Shown: piece after piece, positions 27,862 to 37,060 of the stretch
Layout: every line of letters begins with the position of its first letter
Numbering within the stretch: the first letter of the stretch is position 1
NCBI GenBank assembly: GCA_900313925.1
Contig: OMTF01000014.1
Span: forward strand, 1-60,045
Reading direction: 5' to 3'
Source: an uncultured Eubacteriales bacterium
GTDB taxonomy: Bacteria > Bacillota > Clostridia > Oscillospirales > Oscillospiraceae
DNA length: 60,045 nucleotides
The notes under the pieces: generated by a model
The model's database searches: none
What the model was told of the DNA's origin: nothing
What the model saw: the letters and a program-made list of their open reading frames with translations, nothing else
Translations under genes and position numbers: made by a program

Positions 27862-28926
27862 TCAGTTGTTCAGTTTCGGGTCAAACGCATCCCGCAGACC
27901 GTCTCCGAACAGATTCAGCGACAGTACAATCAGCGAAATGACCAGGGCCGGAATGACCAGGCGGTACGGGTAGGATGTCAGACCGTTCAGCGCATCGGAC
28001 GCAAGCGATCCAAGCGACGGCATAGGCGCGTTGACGCCCAGTCCCAGGAAGGACAGATAGCTTTCCGTGAAAATGGCGCTGGGGATCTGCAGTGCCGTTG
28101 AAATAATTATGACGGAAATGCAGTTCGGAAGCAGATGCTTGCGGATAATCCAGCTGCCCCGGGCTCCGCTTGCCTGCGCCGCAAGAACGTATTCCTGCTC
28201 CCGGAGGGAAAGGATCTGCCCGCGGACCAGTCTCGCCATAGACACCCAGTAGAGAAGTGCGAAGATTATGAACAGGGCCAGAATGTTCGCGCCGATGCCG
28301 GCGAAAATTGTTCCTCCCAGCCGTCCCTCCAGCCGGGTCTTCAAAACCGCCGCCAGCAGAATGACCATCAGCATGTCCGGCAGGGAATAGATGATATCGA
28401 CGATACGCATGAGAATCGTATCCACGATTCCTCCGCAGTAGCCGGAAATGGAACCGATAAGAAGTCCGATAATCAGAACAATAATGCTGGCGAAAAAGCC
28501 AACCGCCAGGGAAATGCGCGTTCCGTATACAACGCGGATGAAATAGTCGCGGCCGCTGGAGTCCGTTCCGAAGATGTGCGGCGTCACATGCTGACCCTGC
28601 GCAATCATCTCCTGCTCCGTCGTGGAGTACTCAAAGGGCTTGAGATTGTTGTAGGAGGCATCCACCGGCTTGCCCGGCTGCACGCCCAGCATGGCGCCGT
28701 AGGAATACGGCCAGAACATGGGAATAAATATGGCGGAAAGCGTAATAAAAACGATAACCCAGAAGCTAACGATGGCTACCTTGTTCTTCCGCAGCCGGCG
28801 CACGCCGTCCCGGAAGGCGGTGGTAGACTCCCGCATCTGGACCATATATTCTTTCTCTTCACTCGAAGCAGGCGTAAATTCGCTTAGATCCACCTGCATG
28901 CTCAGTCTCTTAATGTTCGGATTCAT
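27862..28926 (-). CDS. oppC: Oligopeptide ABC transporter permease
   Basis: A 354-residue inner-membrane permease with an N-terminal cytosolic extension of ~50 residues, helix 1 (NKVAIVSFWVIVFITLSAIF), and a five-helix BPD_transp_1 core with the EAA loop near SLREQEYVLAAQASGA. GGGGAG precedes ATG 28926. Together with OppB it makes the translocation pore. Confidence 0.92.
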   Translation of the reverse strand: MNPNIKRLSMQVDLSEFTPASSEEKEYMVQMRESTTAFRDGVRRLRKNKVAIVSFWVIVFITLSAIFIPMFWPYSYGAMLGVQPGKPVDASYNNLKPFEYSTTEQEMIAQGQHVTPHIFGTDSSGRDYFIRVVYGTRISLAVGFFASIIVLIIGLLIGSISGYCGGIVDTILMRIVDIIYSLPDMLMVILLAAVLKTRLEGRLGGTIFAGIGANILALFIIFALLYWVSMARLVRGQILSLREQEYVLAAQASGARGSWIIRKHLLPNCISVIIISTALQIPSAIFTESYLSFLGLGVNAPMPSLGSLASDALNGLTSYPYRLVIPALVISLIVLSLNLFGDGLRDAFDPKLNN

Positions 28927-28942
28927 TCAGCGCTCCCCTCTC

Positions 28943-29869
28943 TTATTCCAATGTAATGCGGGGATCAACGACTTTGTAGAGGAGATCGCTGATCAGATTC
29001 ATGATTACGATTAAAGTTGCCAGAACAATCGTCGTGCCCATTATAAGCGTATAGTCGCGGTTCAGGATGCTCTGCACGAAAGCCCGCCCGATGCCCGGTA
29101 CCGCAAATATCTGCTCCACAACAAGAGAGCCGGTAACAATGCCGGCCAGCATTGGTCCGAAATACGTGATGTCCGGCAGAAGTGCGTTTTTCAGTGCGTG
29201 CCCGTAGATGATTCCCTTCCGGGGCACGCCCTTAGCCCGTGCCGTACGGATATAGTCCTGGCCCAGGACATCCAGCATGGATGAACGGGTAAGACGGGTG
29301 ATGTACGCCATCGGGTAAAGCATAAGGGTAATCACGGGAAGGATCAAGCCGCCCTGCGCCGCGCCGTTAGCCGGCGCCCATCGGAGCTGGACGGCAAAAA
29401 TTACCAGCAGCAGGGAGCCCATGATAAACGACGGCATCGAGACAAAAGCCGTAGTAAAGACCATAATCACCCGGTCAAACACCGTGTTCCTGTGCAGCGC
29501 CGCCGAAGATCCCAGTACAATGCCGAGGATCATTGCGCAGGCTGCAGCGATTACGCCAAGCTTGGCGGAAGTCTTCATGCCGTCATGGATAATATCCGTG
29601 ACCTGCCGGCCTCTCTGCTTCAGAGACGGTCCGAAGTCCCCGTGGATCGCATCCTTCAGATATGTCAGATACTGCTCTCCCAGGGGCTTGTCCAGTCCGT
29701 ATTTTGCCTCCATGGCTCGCATTACGCTCTCGGATACGCCTTTCTCACTTACAAAGGGGCCGCCGGGTACGGCGTGCATGATAAAAAACGTCAGTGTAAT
29801 AACAACCCATATGGTAAAGATGGCAAGAATGATTCTCTTTACAATGTATTTGAGTGTTTTGCTGTTCAT
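28943..29869 (-). CDS. oppB: Oligopeptide ABC transporter permease
   Basis: A 308-residue permease, first gene of the operon. It has an N-terminal transmembrane helix, HAVPGGPF after it, and the EAA loop LGQDYIRTARAKGV. ATG 29869 is chosen because homology and helix 1 begin there; the open frame goes up to 30031 but that part reads as leader. The ribosome site (GGGATG) is weak. Confidence 0.9.
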   Translation of the reverse strand: MNSKTLKYIVKRIILAIFTIWVVITLTFFIMHAVPGGPFVSEKGVSESVMRAMEAKYGLDKPLGEQYLTYLKDAIHGDFGPSLKQRGRQVTDIIHDGMKTSAKLGVIAAACAMILGIVLGSSAALHRNTVFDRVIMVFTTAFVSMPSFIMGSLLLVIFAVQLRWAPANGAAQGGLILPVITLMLYPMAYITRLTRSSMLDVLGQDYIRTARAKGVPRKGIIYGHALKNALLPDITYFGPMLAGIVTGSLVVEQIFAVPGIGRAFVQSILNRDYTLIMGTTIVLATLIVIMNLISDLLYKVVDPRITLE

Positions 29870-30010
29870 GTCCGTTACATCCCAATATTTCCCGCATACT
29901 TCGACTTCTCTTCCGATGCGCCAAGCGGTACAATCTGCAGGAAGAGATTCCTGAATATGCATTTTCTGAAGAGCCCGCAGCCCGGGGATCCGTACTGAAA
30001 TCTTGTAAAT

Positions 30011-30027
30011 ATTATTCCGGGAATAAT
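30011..30027. promoter_or_regulatory. 17-bp palindrome upstream of oppB
   Basis: ATTATTCC-G-GGAATAAT is perfectly symmetric and lies about 145 bp before the oppB start in an AT-rich stretch. It has the look of a dimeric regulator site. No clear 17-nt-spaced promoter was found next to it. Confidence 0.5.
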
Positions 30028-30153
30028 GCAAACTCTCTATAAAGTTTACTCACAAACGCACTTCATTGCAAGAGGAAATGAAGTTCCGGTCGATTCCCGA
30101 CAATTTGCACAATTCCGGCGAGAGGATTCTGTGAAGAACGGGGAAAGCAGTGG

Positions 30154-30178
30154 AAAATGAATATTTTTTATTCATTTT
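30154..30178. other. AT-rich hairpin in the oppB/vanZ spacer
   Basis: AAAATGAATA (30154-30163) pairs with TATTCATTTT (30169-30178). It could terminate the vanZ transcript weakly or contribute to the opp promoter region. The rest of 30032-30231 shows nothing else I can name. Confidence 0.35.
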
Positions 30179-30231
30179 GAAAGAATTTCTTGCTTTTTCG
30201 TTCGGAAAAGTACGGGATTTTTATGCCGCGC

Positions 30232-30870
30232 TCAGGGGAATAAAACTGCCGGTGCATAGGCATAAAAGAAAATTCCTCCCACAATGCCGAATATGAGAAG
30301 AGCTCCGATGAGCGCCCAGGGATAAGGTCTTCCGGCATCTGCCCGTCGAAGGATCCAGAAATAGATCGCCGCGCCCAAAGCGCCGCCTGCCGTGTTGAGA
30401 ATTATGTCGTCAATGTCCGTTGCGCCTGTGCCGGTGGTCCACTGCAGAAGCTCAAAGACGGCGCTGACAAGAAGGCAGGCTGGAATCGAAAGCCATCCCT
30501 TCTTCCCGTCCGATAAGCCGTAGGAAAAAAGAATCCCCATAGGAAGAAAAAGCGCGATGTTCCCCAGAATGTTTATTATTCCCATCGTCCGGTACGCATC
30601 GTAGCGAAGCAGGGAAAAAATCCAGAAAGGCTCCAGGTTGAGGCTGGGGCCTTCCGTATTTTCCCCGTATTTGAAGAAGACAATATGCAGAAGCATTGCG
30701 GCGTAAACCAGAACGATTCCGCACAGCAGAAGCTTTGCCCATCTTCCCTTGGCATCCCTGGGAATCCTTTTCATGCTGTCCCCCATGCGCTGCGCATCCC
30801 GCGGTTTTCCCTCCGGGGCCGATCTGTTTCCCGCTGCCGGTTCCGGACCGTCCCCCGCAGGTTCTTCCAT
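30232..30870 (-). CDS. VanZ-family membrane protein
   Basis: A VanZ-like protein with four to five hydrophobic helices and the family features FGNIALFLPMG-type (here LGNIALFLPMGILFSYG) and DIDDIILNTAGGALG. VanZ relatives can give low-level glycopeptide (teicoplanin) tolerance, but most members are of unknown role. The start is uncertain: 30870 adds a Pro/Glu-rich cytosolic extension without ribosome site, while Met 30774 follows GGGGGA by 5 nt and gives a normal 180-residue VanZ. Confidence 0.75.
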   Translation of the reverse strand: MEEPAGDGPEPAAGNRSAPEGKPRDAQRMGDSMKRIPRDAKGRWAKLLLCGIVLVYAAMLLHIVFFKYGENTEGPSLNLEPFWIFSLLRYDAYRTMGIINILGNIALFLPMGILFSYGLSDGKKGWLSIPACLLVSAVFELLQWTTGTGATDIDDIILNTAGGALGAAIYFWILRRADAGRPYPWALIGALLIFGIVGGIFFYAYAPAVLFP

Positions 30871-30902
30871 TCTATCACAGGGTGCAAGCCGCAGCGGAGC
30901 GG

Positions 30903-31616
30903 TCAGCCGCACGCCTGCACAAAGGCGGCAAACAGCTGCCGGCTGGACTCCGACGTCTTGAAATCCAGCTCGGGATGCCACTGCACGGCAATTCCGAAGG
31001 GATAATCCCGCATGCACACTGCCTCGACCAGGCCATCGGCGGATTTGGCCATAGGCCGCAGCCCGTGTCCCAGTTCACGGATTCCCTGATGATGATAGGA
31101 ACTTACTGTAATTTCGCGGGAGCGGAGAATCTGATCCAGCGGCGTGAAGGGAAGAATCCGCACATCGTGCAGATTGTTCTTCCCTTTTTCCCGTGCTCCA
31201 TGCTGCACCTTTCCGCCCAGTTCCTGCGGCAGATCCTGGTACAGAGTTCCTCCGCAGAAAACGTTCAGAAGCTGCAGTCCCCGACAGATGCCGAAAAACG
31301 GCACCCGCCGCTCCAGCACCATGCGCAGCAGCAGCTTTTCCATCTCATCCCGCGCCCTGCAGATCTCTCCAGTCGGCTCCCGCGGCTTCTGCCCGTACAG
31401 TTCCGGGTCCACATCCTGTCCGCCCGGAAGCAGCAGACCGTTCAGGCTTCCGGCGATCTGCGCCAGCCGATCCTTTCGGTTTGTTAAAGGCAGTACGACG
31501 GGAACCGCGCCCTGCTCCAAAATTGCTTCCATGTAGCCCGGAAGCATCCATAGACTCTTCTTTTCCTCGTCCCAGAGCGGAATGATTCCGATGCATTTTC
31601 CGTTCGTATTTCTCAT
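30903..31616 (-). CDS. Gamma-glutamyl-gamma-aminobutyrate hydrolase family protein (peptidase C26)
   Basis: A 237-residue class-I glutamine-amidotransferase-like hydrolase related to PuuD. The oxyanion/nucleophile motif is FGICRGLQLLN (Cys ~107); the catalytic His and Glu are in QWHPEL (~217). It would cleave gamma-glutamyl amides such as gamma-Glu-GABA. There are no other putrescine genes nearby. It sits 32 nt before the longer vanZ frame and 21 nt after the AIM24-like gene, all on the minus strand. Confidence 0.88.
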   Translation of the reverse strand: MRNTNGKCIGIIPLWDEEKKSLWMLPGYMEAILEQGAVPVVLPLTNRKDRLAQIAGSLNGLLLPGGQDVDPELYGQKPREPTGEICRARDEMEKLLLRMVLERRVPFFGICRGLQLLNVFCGGTLYQDLPQELGGKVQHGAREKGKNNLHDVRILPFTPLDQILRSREITVSSYHHQGIRELGHGLRPMAKSADGLVEAVCMRDYPFGIAVQWHPELDFKTSESSRQLFAAFVQACG

Positions 31617-31637
31617 TTTTTCCGCGGCCTTTCCCAG

Positions 31638-32318
31638 TCAGTTTCCACTCTGCGGAAGAAGCGGTGCAATTGCCGCGGCAAACTCCGGAAGCGGCATGCT
31701 CTGCAGCCAGATATGACCGGGTCCCGCAACTCTGGTATTGAAGAGGCTTTCGCCGCCGAAAAGGGCATTCTTGATTCCGGGAACCGCTTGGATTGATAGG
31801 GAGCAGGTGGCGGTCATTGCCGCAAGGCAGCCAGTGCTTACAATGATTTCCTGCCCTTCGGCAAGATCATACTCGATGACGGAACCGTCAAACTCCCCGA
31901 AGCAGAGCCCCTCGCCGCGAAGTTCTTCCATGATGAATCCCTCGCCGCCGAAAAAACCCGATCCGATGCTCTTCTGGAAAAAGACCGACAGGTTTACCCC
32001 AGTCTCCCGCGCCAGAAAGGAGCGCTTCTGCAGAACAATGCTGCTTCCCGGACGGACATGAAAGGCCCGGATGCTTCCGGGGAACTTTGAAGCCATCGCC
32101 AAAAGTCCCTTGCCTCCCACCGCCGTATAGACGTTCTCAAACAGACTTTCGCCGGAAAAGGCCCTTCCCAGAAGCCTTTTCATGCCTCCGGCCTTCGTTT
32201 CCATCTGCATGTTCGGCGACATCCAGGACATGGCTCCGGCTTCCGTCGCCACGCTTTCCCCCTCCGTCAGCTCCAGAATCGCGATGGGCAGATTTCCGCC
32301 CTCGATGGTGTACTGCAT
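31638..32318 (-). CDS. TIGR00266 / AIM24-family protein
   Basis: A 226-residue glycine-rich beta-fold protein of the TIGR00266 (AIM24-like) family, found across bacteria and in mitochondria; function not established. The family pattern EAGAMSWMSPNMQMETKAGG near residue 26 and repeats of FxGES are visible. AGGAGG lies 6 nt before ATG 32318. It is the first gene of a minus-strand group with the C26 hydrolase and VanZ. Confidence 0.87.
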   Translation of the reverse strand: MQYTIEGGNLPIAILELTEGESVATEAGAMSWMSPNMQMETKAGGMKRLLGRAFSGESLFENVYTAVGGKGLLAMASKFPGSIRAFHVRPGSSIVLQKRSFLARETGVNLSVFFQKSIGSGFFGGEGFIMEELRGEGLCFGEFDGSVIEYDLAEGQEIIVSTGCLAAMTATCSLSIQAVPGIKNALFGGESLFNTRVAGPGHIWLQSMPLPEFAAAIAPLLPQSGN

Positions 32319-32499
32319 AGAATTCCTCCTGCGTATATTTGTTATTTTTTAAACAATCTTTGGAGCAAGTATAGCATCTATGCGGCGGCAGCTCAAGAGC
32401 GAAATGGAAGCACACAGGCAGAATTTTGCGTTCGTCTCTGGACGGCATCGCCGGCAGGCTTTAAAATAAGAGAAATTGCATTCGCATGGAGAATCGGCC

Positions 32500-33240
32500 A
32501 TGGACGCTTATCTTGAAAAGGAATACTATATCCGCGCAACGGATATTAACTGTTTCGGACAGCTTTCCGTGACGACGGTTCTGGATCTGTTTCAGGACGC
32601 CGCCGGGGATCACGCTGTTCCCTTGGGCGTCGGCTATTCGGCGATGGTTTCCCGCGGTCTTGTCTGGGTTGTTGCAAGAACGCGCATTGAGATTACCGGT
32701 TCCGCCGCTATGTACCAGAAGGTGCGTGTCTGCACCTGGCCGCACGCTCCGGCAGGCTTCGGCTGCCTGCGGGAATACCGTATGGAGGATCCCGGAACCG
32801 GCGCCTGCATTGCGAAGGGCGATTCGGAGTGGCTCTGCATGAACATGGAAACGCGAAGCGCCGCCTCTGCCGACCGCATTTTTCTTCCGGAGATTTCCTT
32901 CCGGGAGGAGCGGGTCTTTTCCGAGCGGATGCCCCGGATCCGCTGGCGGGATATTCCCGATACGGAAACGTTCTCCGTGACGCCGGCATTTACCGACCTT
33001 GACATCAACGGGCATGTCAACAACACGAAATATGCAAATTATATCCTGGACGCGCTGCGTCCGGAAAAGGGAACGGAAATCGCCGCCCTGCAGATCGACT
33101 ATCACCGCGAGGTAATGCAGGGAGAGCTTCTTACCCTGTCCCTTCTTCGGGAGACTTCGGAGCGCGGTCCCGCAGTTCGGATCAAGGGAACCGGCGGCGG
33201 CGCGCTCCGCTTCGCCGCCAGCGTTCTTCTGAAGTCCTGA
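32500..33240 (+). CDS. Acyl-ACP thioesterase
   Basis: A 246-residue double-hotdog thioesterase of the FatA/B type (Acyl-ACP_TE), releasing fatty acid from acyl carrier protein. The second hotdog holds DLDINGHVNNTKYANY (~residue 167), with the conserved Asn-His pair of this family. ATG 32500 follows GGAGA by 7 nt. It is divergent from the AIM24-like gene. Confidence 0.9.
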   Translation: MDAYLEKEYYIRATDINCFGQLSVTTVLDLFQDAAGDHAVPLGVGYSAMVSRGLVWVVARTRIEITGSAAMYQKVRVCTWPHAPAGFGCLREYRMEDPGTGACIAKGDSEWLCMNMETRSAASADRIFLPEISFREERVFSERMPRIRWRDIPDTETFSVTPAFTDLDINGHVNNTKYANYILDALRPEKGTEIAALQIDYHREVMQGELLTLSLLRETSERGPAVRIKGTGGGALRFAASVLLKS

Positions 33241-33321
33241 AAATTTTTCCGCGAATGCGGACGTCAGAATATCGCAGTATACTCCGGTTCTTCCGGAAAT
33301 TGCATACAGGAGGAATGAAGT

Positions 33322-33423
33322 TTGAAGAAAAAATCTAGACGCCATGCCTTTTGGTCCGGCCTTGCTCTTTTTTCTCTCATTATGGCCATTGTTTCCGGCC
33401 ACAAAATGACCCGCAGAAAATAA
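33322..33423 (+). CDS. Small membrane protein (33 residues)
   Basis: TTG 33322 lies 8 nt after a perfect AGGAGG and opens a 33-residue frame: a basic N-terminus (KKKSRRH), one hydrophobic helix (~residues 9-25) and a basic C-terminus (KMTRRK). It is too short for ordinary gene finders. A TATACT box at 33278-33283 could serve as its -10, and a strong terminator follows at 33486. The composition fits a single-pass small membrane protein; function unknown. Confidence 0.5.
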   Translation: MKKKSRRHAFWSGLALFSLIMAIVSGHKMTRRK

Positions 33424-33485
33424 GTGCGCGGGGGGACAAGGCACGCGTCGGCTGCCCGATTCTTCGTCGCGCAGAGCCGACTCGG

Positions 33486-33532
33486 AAAACCGGCGAAAAC
33501 GGAATGCTTCTGCTCCGTTCCGCCGGTTTTTC
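33486..33532 (+). terminator. Terminator between the small ORF and the peptide ABC operon
   Basis: AAAACCGGCG (33486-33495) pairs with CGCCGGTTTT (33521-33530) and inner ACGGA with TCCGT, followed by TCTCC. The A-run on the other side allows use in both directions. The rest of 33533-33685 holds no further gene. Confidence 0.75.
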
Positions 33533-33685
33533 TCCGGCCGCATCCCCCCTGGGGGCTTGCCCCTCCCGAAAACTTTGCATACACTTTTCCTTGAAAGCTC
33601 TTCGCAGACCGGGCGAGCCTAATCCGGTTTTCCGCTGAAGGTTTTCGTCGCTTTGCAAACTGATAGATAAGAAAGGAAGAGAAGA

Positions 33686-35221
33686 ATGGATACGAGAAAG
33701 AATATGCGCACCAGAATCCTCGCCGCCGTTCTCGCCCTGTGCATGGCATTTGCCCTCTGCGCATGCGGTTCAGCCGCCAATACGAATTCGTCGGCACCGG
33801 GGGCAGAAAAAATTGTGCGGATTGGGGATCTCTTTGCGAACACCTACACAAGCCTGGATCCGGCAAAAGATTCCAATGGCTGGTGGACTGCCTGCCTTGG
33901 GATTTCCGAAACCTTATTCCGGATTAATGATGATTATTCCGTAACCCCCTGGCTGGCCGAATCCGCCGAAGCCGACGGCAGTCTCTGGACCATCACGCTG
34001 AAAGACAATGTGGTTTTCTCCGATGGCACGAAACTGACGGCGGAAAAGGCTGCAGAAAGCCTGCAGCACGCAGCGGAAATTGTTGACTCCTCCCCGCTCG
34101 CCGGAGCGGAGATCAAAGCGGTGGATGAAAAAACACTTACTGTTGCAGCCGAAACACCAATTGCCACGCTCCCCAACATTCTGACTTCTCCGGCTTACTC
34201 CATGGCAATTCTGGACGGTGATTCCGCCCTCTTCACCGGGCCTTTTGCCGTCACGGAATTTGACCCGGGCGTTTCCATCAAAGCCGTAAAGAATACGAAC
34301 TATTGGGACGGTGAAGTCAAGCTGGACGGCGTGGAAGGCAAGTATGTCGCCGACGCGGATACCCTGTCCATGGCGTTCCAGAACGGAGAAATTGACGCCT
34401 ATATCGGACCGACGACGAATGACCTCGCGCTATTCCAGGAAGCTCCGGAGAAATACACTGTCGTTTCCACACCGTCTTCCCGGCTGTATTATTACTACCT
34501 CAATATGGAGCGGCTTCCGGAGAAGAATCTGCGTGCAGCAATCAATATGGCCATCAATTCCGATGAGATCTGTGCGCTGCTCTCCGGCCTTGTAAGCCCC
34601 ACCATCGGCGCCTACGGGCCGGATACTGTATTCGGAAACGTAACGAAGAATCCCTATGACCCGGAGAAGGCAAAGCAGTTGATCGAGGGGCTTGGATATA
34701 CTCTGGACGCGGACGGCTACTATGCAAAGGACGGGCAGGAAATTGAACTTGACATCGCGTATTACGCGGCTCGCTCCATTGATAAAATCGTGCTTCTGAT
34801 GCAGGAACAGCTGAAGAAGGTGGGCATCAAGGCAACGCTTACCGTTTCAGAGGATCCGGACGGCACCTACATCACGACTCATGACTTCGATATCGGAATG
34901 TACTGCATGATCGCAAATCCGTCCGCAGATCCGTACTACTTCATGGATCGAATCGTCGGCGGCGGACTGTACACGGCAGGCGGATACCACAACGACGACG
35001 CCTCCGCAAAGCTTGCCGAGCTTTCCGGGGAAACGGATACGGCCAGGCGCGCCGAGCTTGCGCAGCAGATTCAGCAGGATGTGATTGACGATGAGGCAAT
35101 GGGCTTTCTTGCCCTGCTCAATAAAACCACCTGCATGCGCAGCGGCGTCAGCCACTGCAGTGAGACAAATCCTGTAAGCTACTATTTTCTCAACGCAAAT
35201 ACGGATATTTCCGGCGGCTGA
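33686..35221 (+). CDS. Peptide/nickel-type ABC transporter substrate-binding lipoprotein
   Basis: A 511-residue SBP_bac_5 protein with signal peptide and LCACGS lipobox (Cys ~28). Landmarks: YTSLDPAKDSNGWW (~residue 53) and the usual WTITLKDNVVFSDG. It begins a five-gene operon with two permeases, a fused ATPase and a carboxypeptidase-like enzyme. Cargo is probably a peptide or acylated amino acid, judging by the enzyme; a metal-chelate ligand (NikA-like) is an alternative. Confidence 0.88.
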   Translation: MDTRKNMRTRILAAVLALCMAFALCACGSAANTNSSAPGAEKIVRIGDLFANTYTSLDPAKDSNGWWTACLGISETLFRINDDYSVTPWLAESAEADGSLWTITLKDNVVFSDGTKLTAEKAAESLQHAAEIVDSSPLAGAEIKAVDEKTLTVAAETPIATLPNILTSPAYSMAILDGDSALFTGPFAVTEFDPGVSIKAVKNTNYWDGEVKLDGVEGKYVADADTLSMAFQNGEIDAYIGPTTNDLALFQEAPEKYTVVSTPSSRLYYYYLNMERLPEKNLRAAINMAINSDEICALLSGLVSPTIGAYGPDTVFGNVTKNPYDPEKAKQLIEGLGYTLDADGYYAKDGQEIELDIAYYAARSIDKIVLLMQEQLKKVGIKATLTVSEDPDGTYITTHDFDIGMYCMIANPSADPYYFMDRIVGGGLYTAGGYHNDDASAKLAELSGETDTARRAELAQQIQQDVIDDEAMGFLALLNKTTCMRSGVSHCSETNPVSYYFLNANTDISGG

Positions 35222-35275
35222 GCCGGCCGGAATGCAAAAAATGCTACTTTACTCATTCAAGGACCGTTACAGCAT

Positions 35276-36220
35276 ATGAAGGGATCGAACCTACTAAAAT
35301 ATATCGGGAAGCGTTTGCTCCGGCTGATTCCAATCCTGCTGGTTGTAACCTTTATCGCGTTTTCCCTGATGTATCTGGCTTCCGGCGATCCGGCGCAGAA
35401 AAAACTTGTCGCGCAGGGAATCGTTCCTACTGATGAAACGCTTGAGCAGGTGCGGCAGGAAATGGGTCTCTATGACCCATTTCTTGTTCGCTACGGACGC
35501 TGGCTGTGGAATTTTCTGCGGGGGGATCTGGGCGAAAGCTACGCCTACAGCCTCCCCGTCAGCGATCTGCTCTGGTCCGCAATGGGCACGACGGCCAAAG
35601 TCGCCGTGTCCGCTTTGCTGCTGTCTCTTTTGCTTTCCCTTCCGCTGGGCATTCTCTCCGCCGTGCGGCAGAATTCGTTCTGGGATATCCTGGTCCGGTT
35701 TCTCACGTTCCTGGCAAATTCCATCCCGTCCTTTTTAGTGGCACTGCTGCTGATTTATGTTTTCTGTGTTCGGCTGTACTGGTTTCCGGTCCTTGCCCGG
35801 GACAGCCTGCAGGGACTCGTGCTGCCGACCATTGCTCTGTCCCTTCCGGTATGCGGAAAATTCGTAAAGCAGATTCGAGCCGAAGTCCTGGAGCAGCTGA
35901 ATTCGGAGTACGTCATCGGCGCGCAGGCTCGGGGCGTCCACCGGCGCGTGATTCTTACCCGCGATGTTCTTCATAACTCGATGTCGGCTATTCTGACCGT
36001 CATCGGCTTTTCCATCGGCTCCCTGTTTACCGGCAGCGTGGTTATTGAATCCATTTTCCAATGGCCCGGCGTCGGCAAGCTTGTGATGGATGCAATCACG
36101 GCGCGTGATTACCCGATTATCCAGGGTTTTGTTGTATATATTGCTCTGATCTATGTCGTAATCAATCTTCTGACGGACATCGCGTATCGTTTTCTGGATC
36201 CGCGTGTTACGGAAAGCTGA
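35276..36220 (+). CDS. Peptide-type ABC transporter permease (DppB/NikB-like)
   Basis: A 314-residue permease with an N-terminal helix, the LASGDPA motif after it (~residue 36), and the EAA loop LNSEYVIGAQARGV. The ribosome site before ATG 35276 is poor (AAGGA about 13 nt away), which suggests coupling or lower expression relative to the binding protein. Confidence 0.9.
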   Translation: MKGSNLLKYIGKRLLRLIPILLVVTFIAFSLMYLASGDPAQKKLVAQGIVPTDETLEQVRQEMGLYDPFLVRYGRWLWNFLRGDLGESYAYSLPVSDLLWSAMGTTAKVAVSALLLSLLLSLPLGILSAVRQNSFWDILVRFLTFLANSIPSFLVALLLIYVFCVRLYWFPVLARDSLQGLVLPTIALSLPVCGKFVKQIRAEVLEQLNSEYVIGAQARGVHRRVILTRDVLHNSMSAILTVIGFSIGSLFTGSVVIESIFQWPGVGKLVMDAITARDYPIIQGFVVYIALIYVVINLLTDIAYRFLDPRVTES

Positions 36221-36229
36221 GGTGCAACC

Positions 36230-37060
36230 ATGAAGCACACGCATTCCGAACGCACGTTCTGGATTTTCCTCGCGCTGGCGGTTCTTCTGGTACTTGTCAG
36301 CCTGTTTTCCGACCAGATCGCCCCGCACGACCCGAATGCCGCCGATGTAAGCCGCCTGCGGCAGCCCCCCAGTGCGGAATACCCGTTCGGTACGGATGCG
36401 ATGGGCCGCTGCGTTCTTTCCCGCGTCCTGTGCGGCGCCAAAACGTCTATTTTCTGCTCACTTTTCCTGGTGCTCGCCACCGCCGTATTCGGCTCCGCCG
36501 TCGGAATCGCGTGCGGTTATTACAGCGGTGCGCTGGATCGGATCATCATGCGGGTTATTGACGGCATCATGGCCTTTCCCCAGATGGTTCTTGCCATTGC
36601 GGTCGCGGGGATGCTCGGCGGCGGCATGGTCAATGCAATGCTGGCCCTGGGCTTTGCAAGCTGGACTCCGTATGCCCGCCTGGCTAGAAGCCGGGTCATC
36701 GCTATGAAGAAGGAAGAATTCGTACTAGCCGCACGCATTTCCGGCTGCAGCGATTCCGCCATCATGCGCCGCTATATCTTCCCGAACGTTTTTTCCACGC
36801 TCCTGACCTATTCGACCTCACAGGTCGGGACGATCATGCTGGGGTTTGCCGGGCTTTCCTTCCTGAACCTCGGCGTGCAGCTTCCGAACGCGGAATGGGG
36901 ATCCATGATCAACGAAGCGCGAGGGATGCTCGTCACTGCCCCCTGGACGGTGCTGTACCCCGCCCTGGCCCTAGTTCTCACCGTCATGGTATTCAATTAC
37001 CTGGGCGACGCACTGCGGGATAAGCTGGACGTATACAGAGAAAGCGAGGCGGCGGAATGA
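36230..37060 (+). CDS. Peptide-type ABC transporter permease (DppC/NikC-like)
   Basis: A 276-residue permease beginning 9 nt after its partner. Landmarks are PFGTDAMGRCVLSRVLCGAKTS, typical of DppC/NikC, and the EAA loop KKEEFVLAARISGC. It overlaps the next gene by ATGA. Confidence 0.9.
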   Translation: MKHTHSERTFWIFLALAVLLVLVSLFSDQIAPHDPNAADVSRLRQPPSAEYPFGTDAMGRCVLSRVLCGAKTSIFCSLFLVLATAVFGSAVGIACGYYSGALDRIIMRVIDGIMAFPQMVLAIAVAGMLGGGMVNAMLALGFASWTPYARLARSRVIAMKKEEFVLAARISGCSDSAIMRRYIFPNVFSTLLTYSTSQVGTIMLGFAGLSFLNLGVQLPNAEWGSMINEARGMLVTAPWTVLYPALALVLTVMVFNYLGDALRDKLDVYRESEAAE

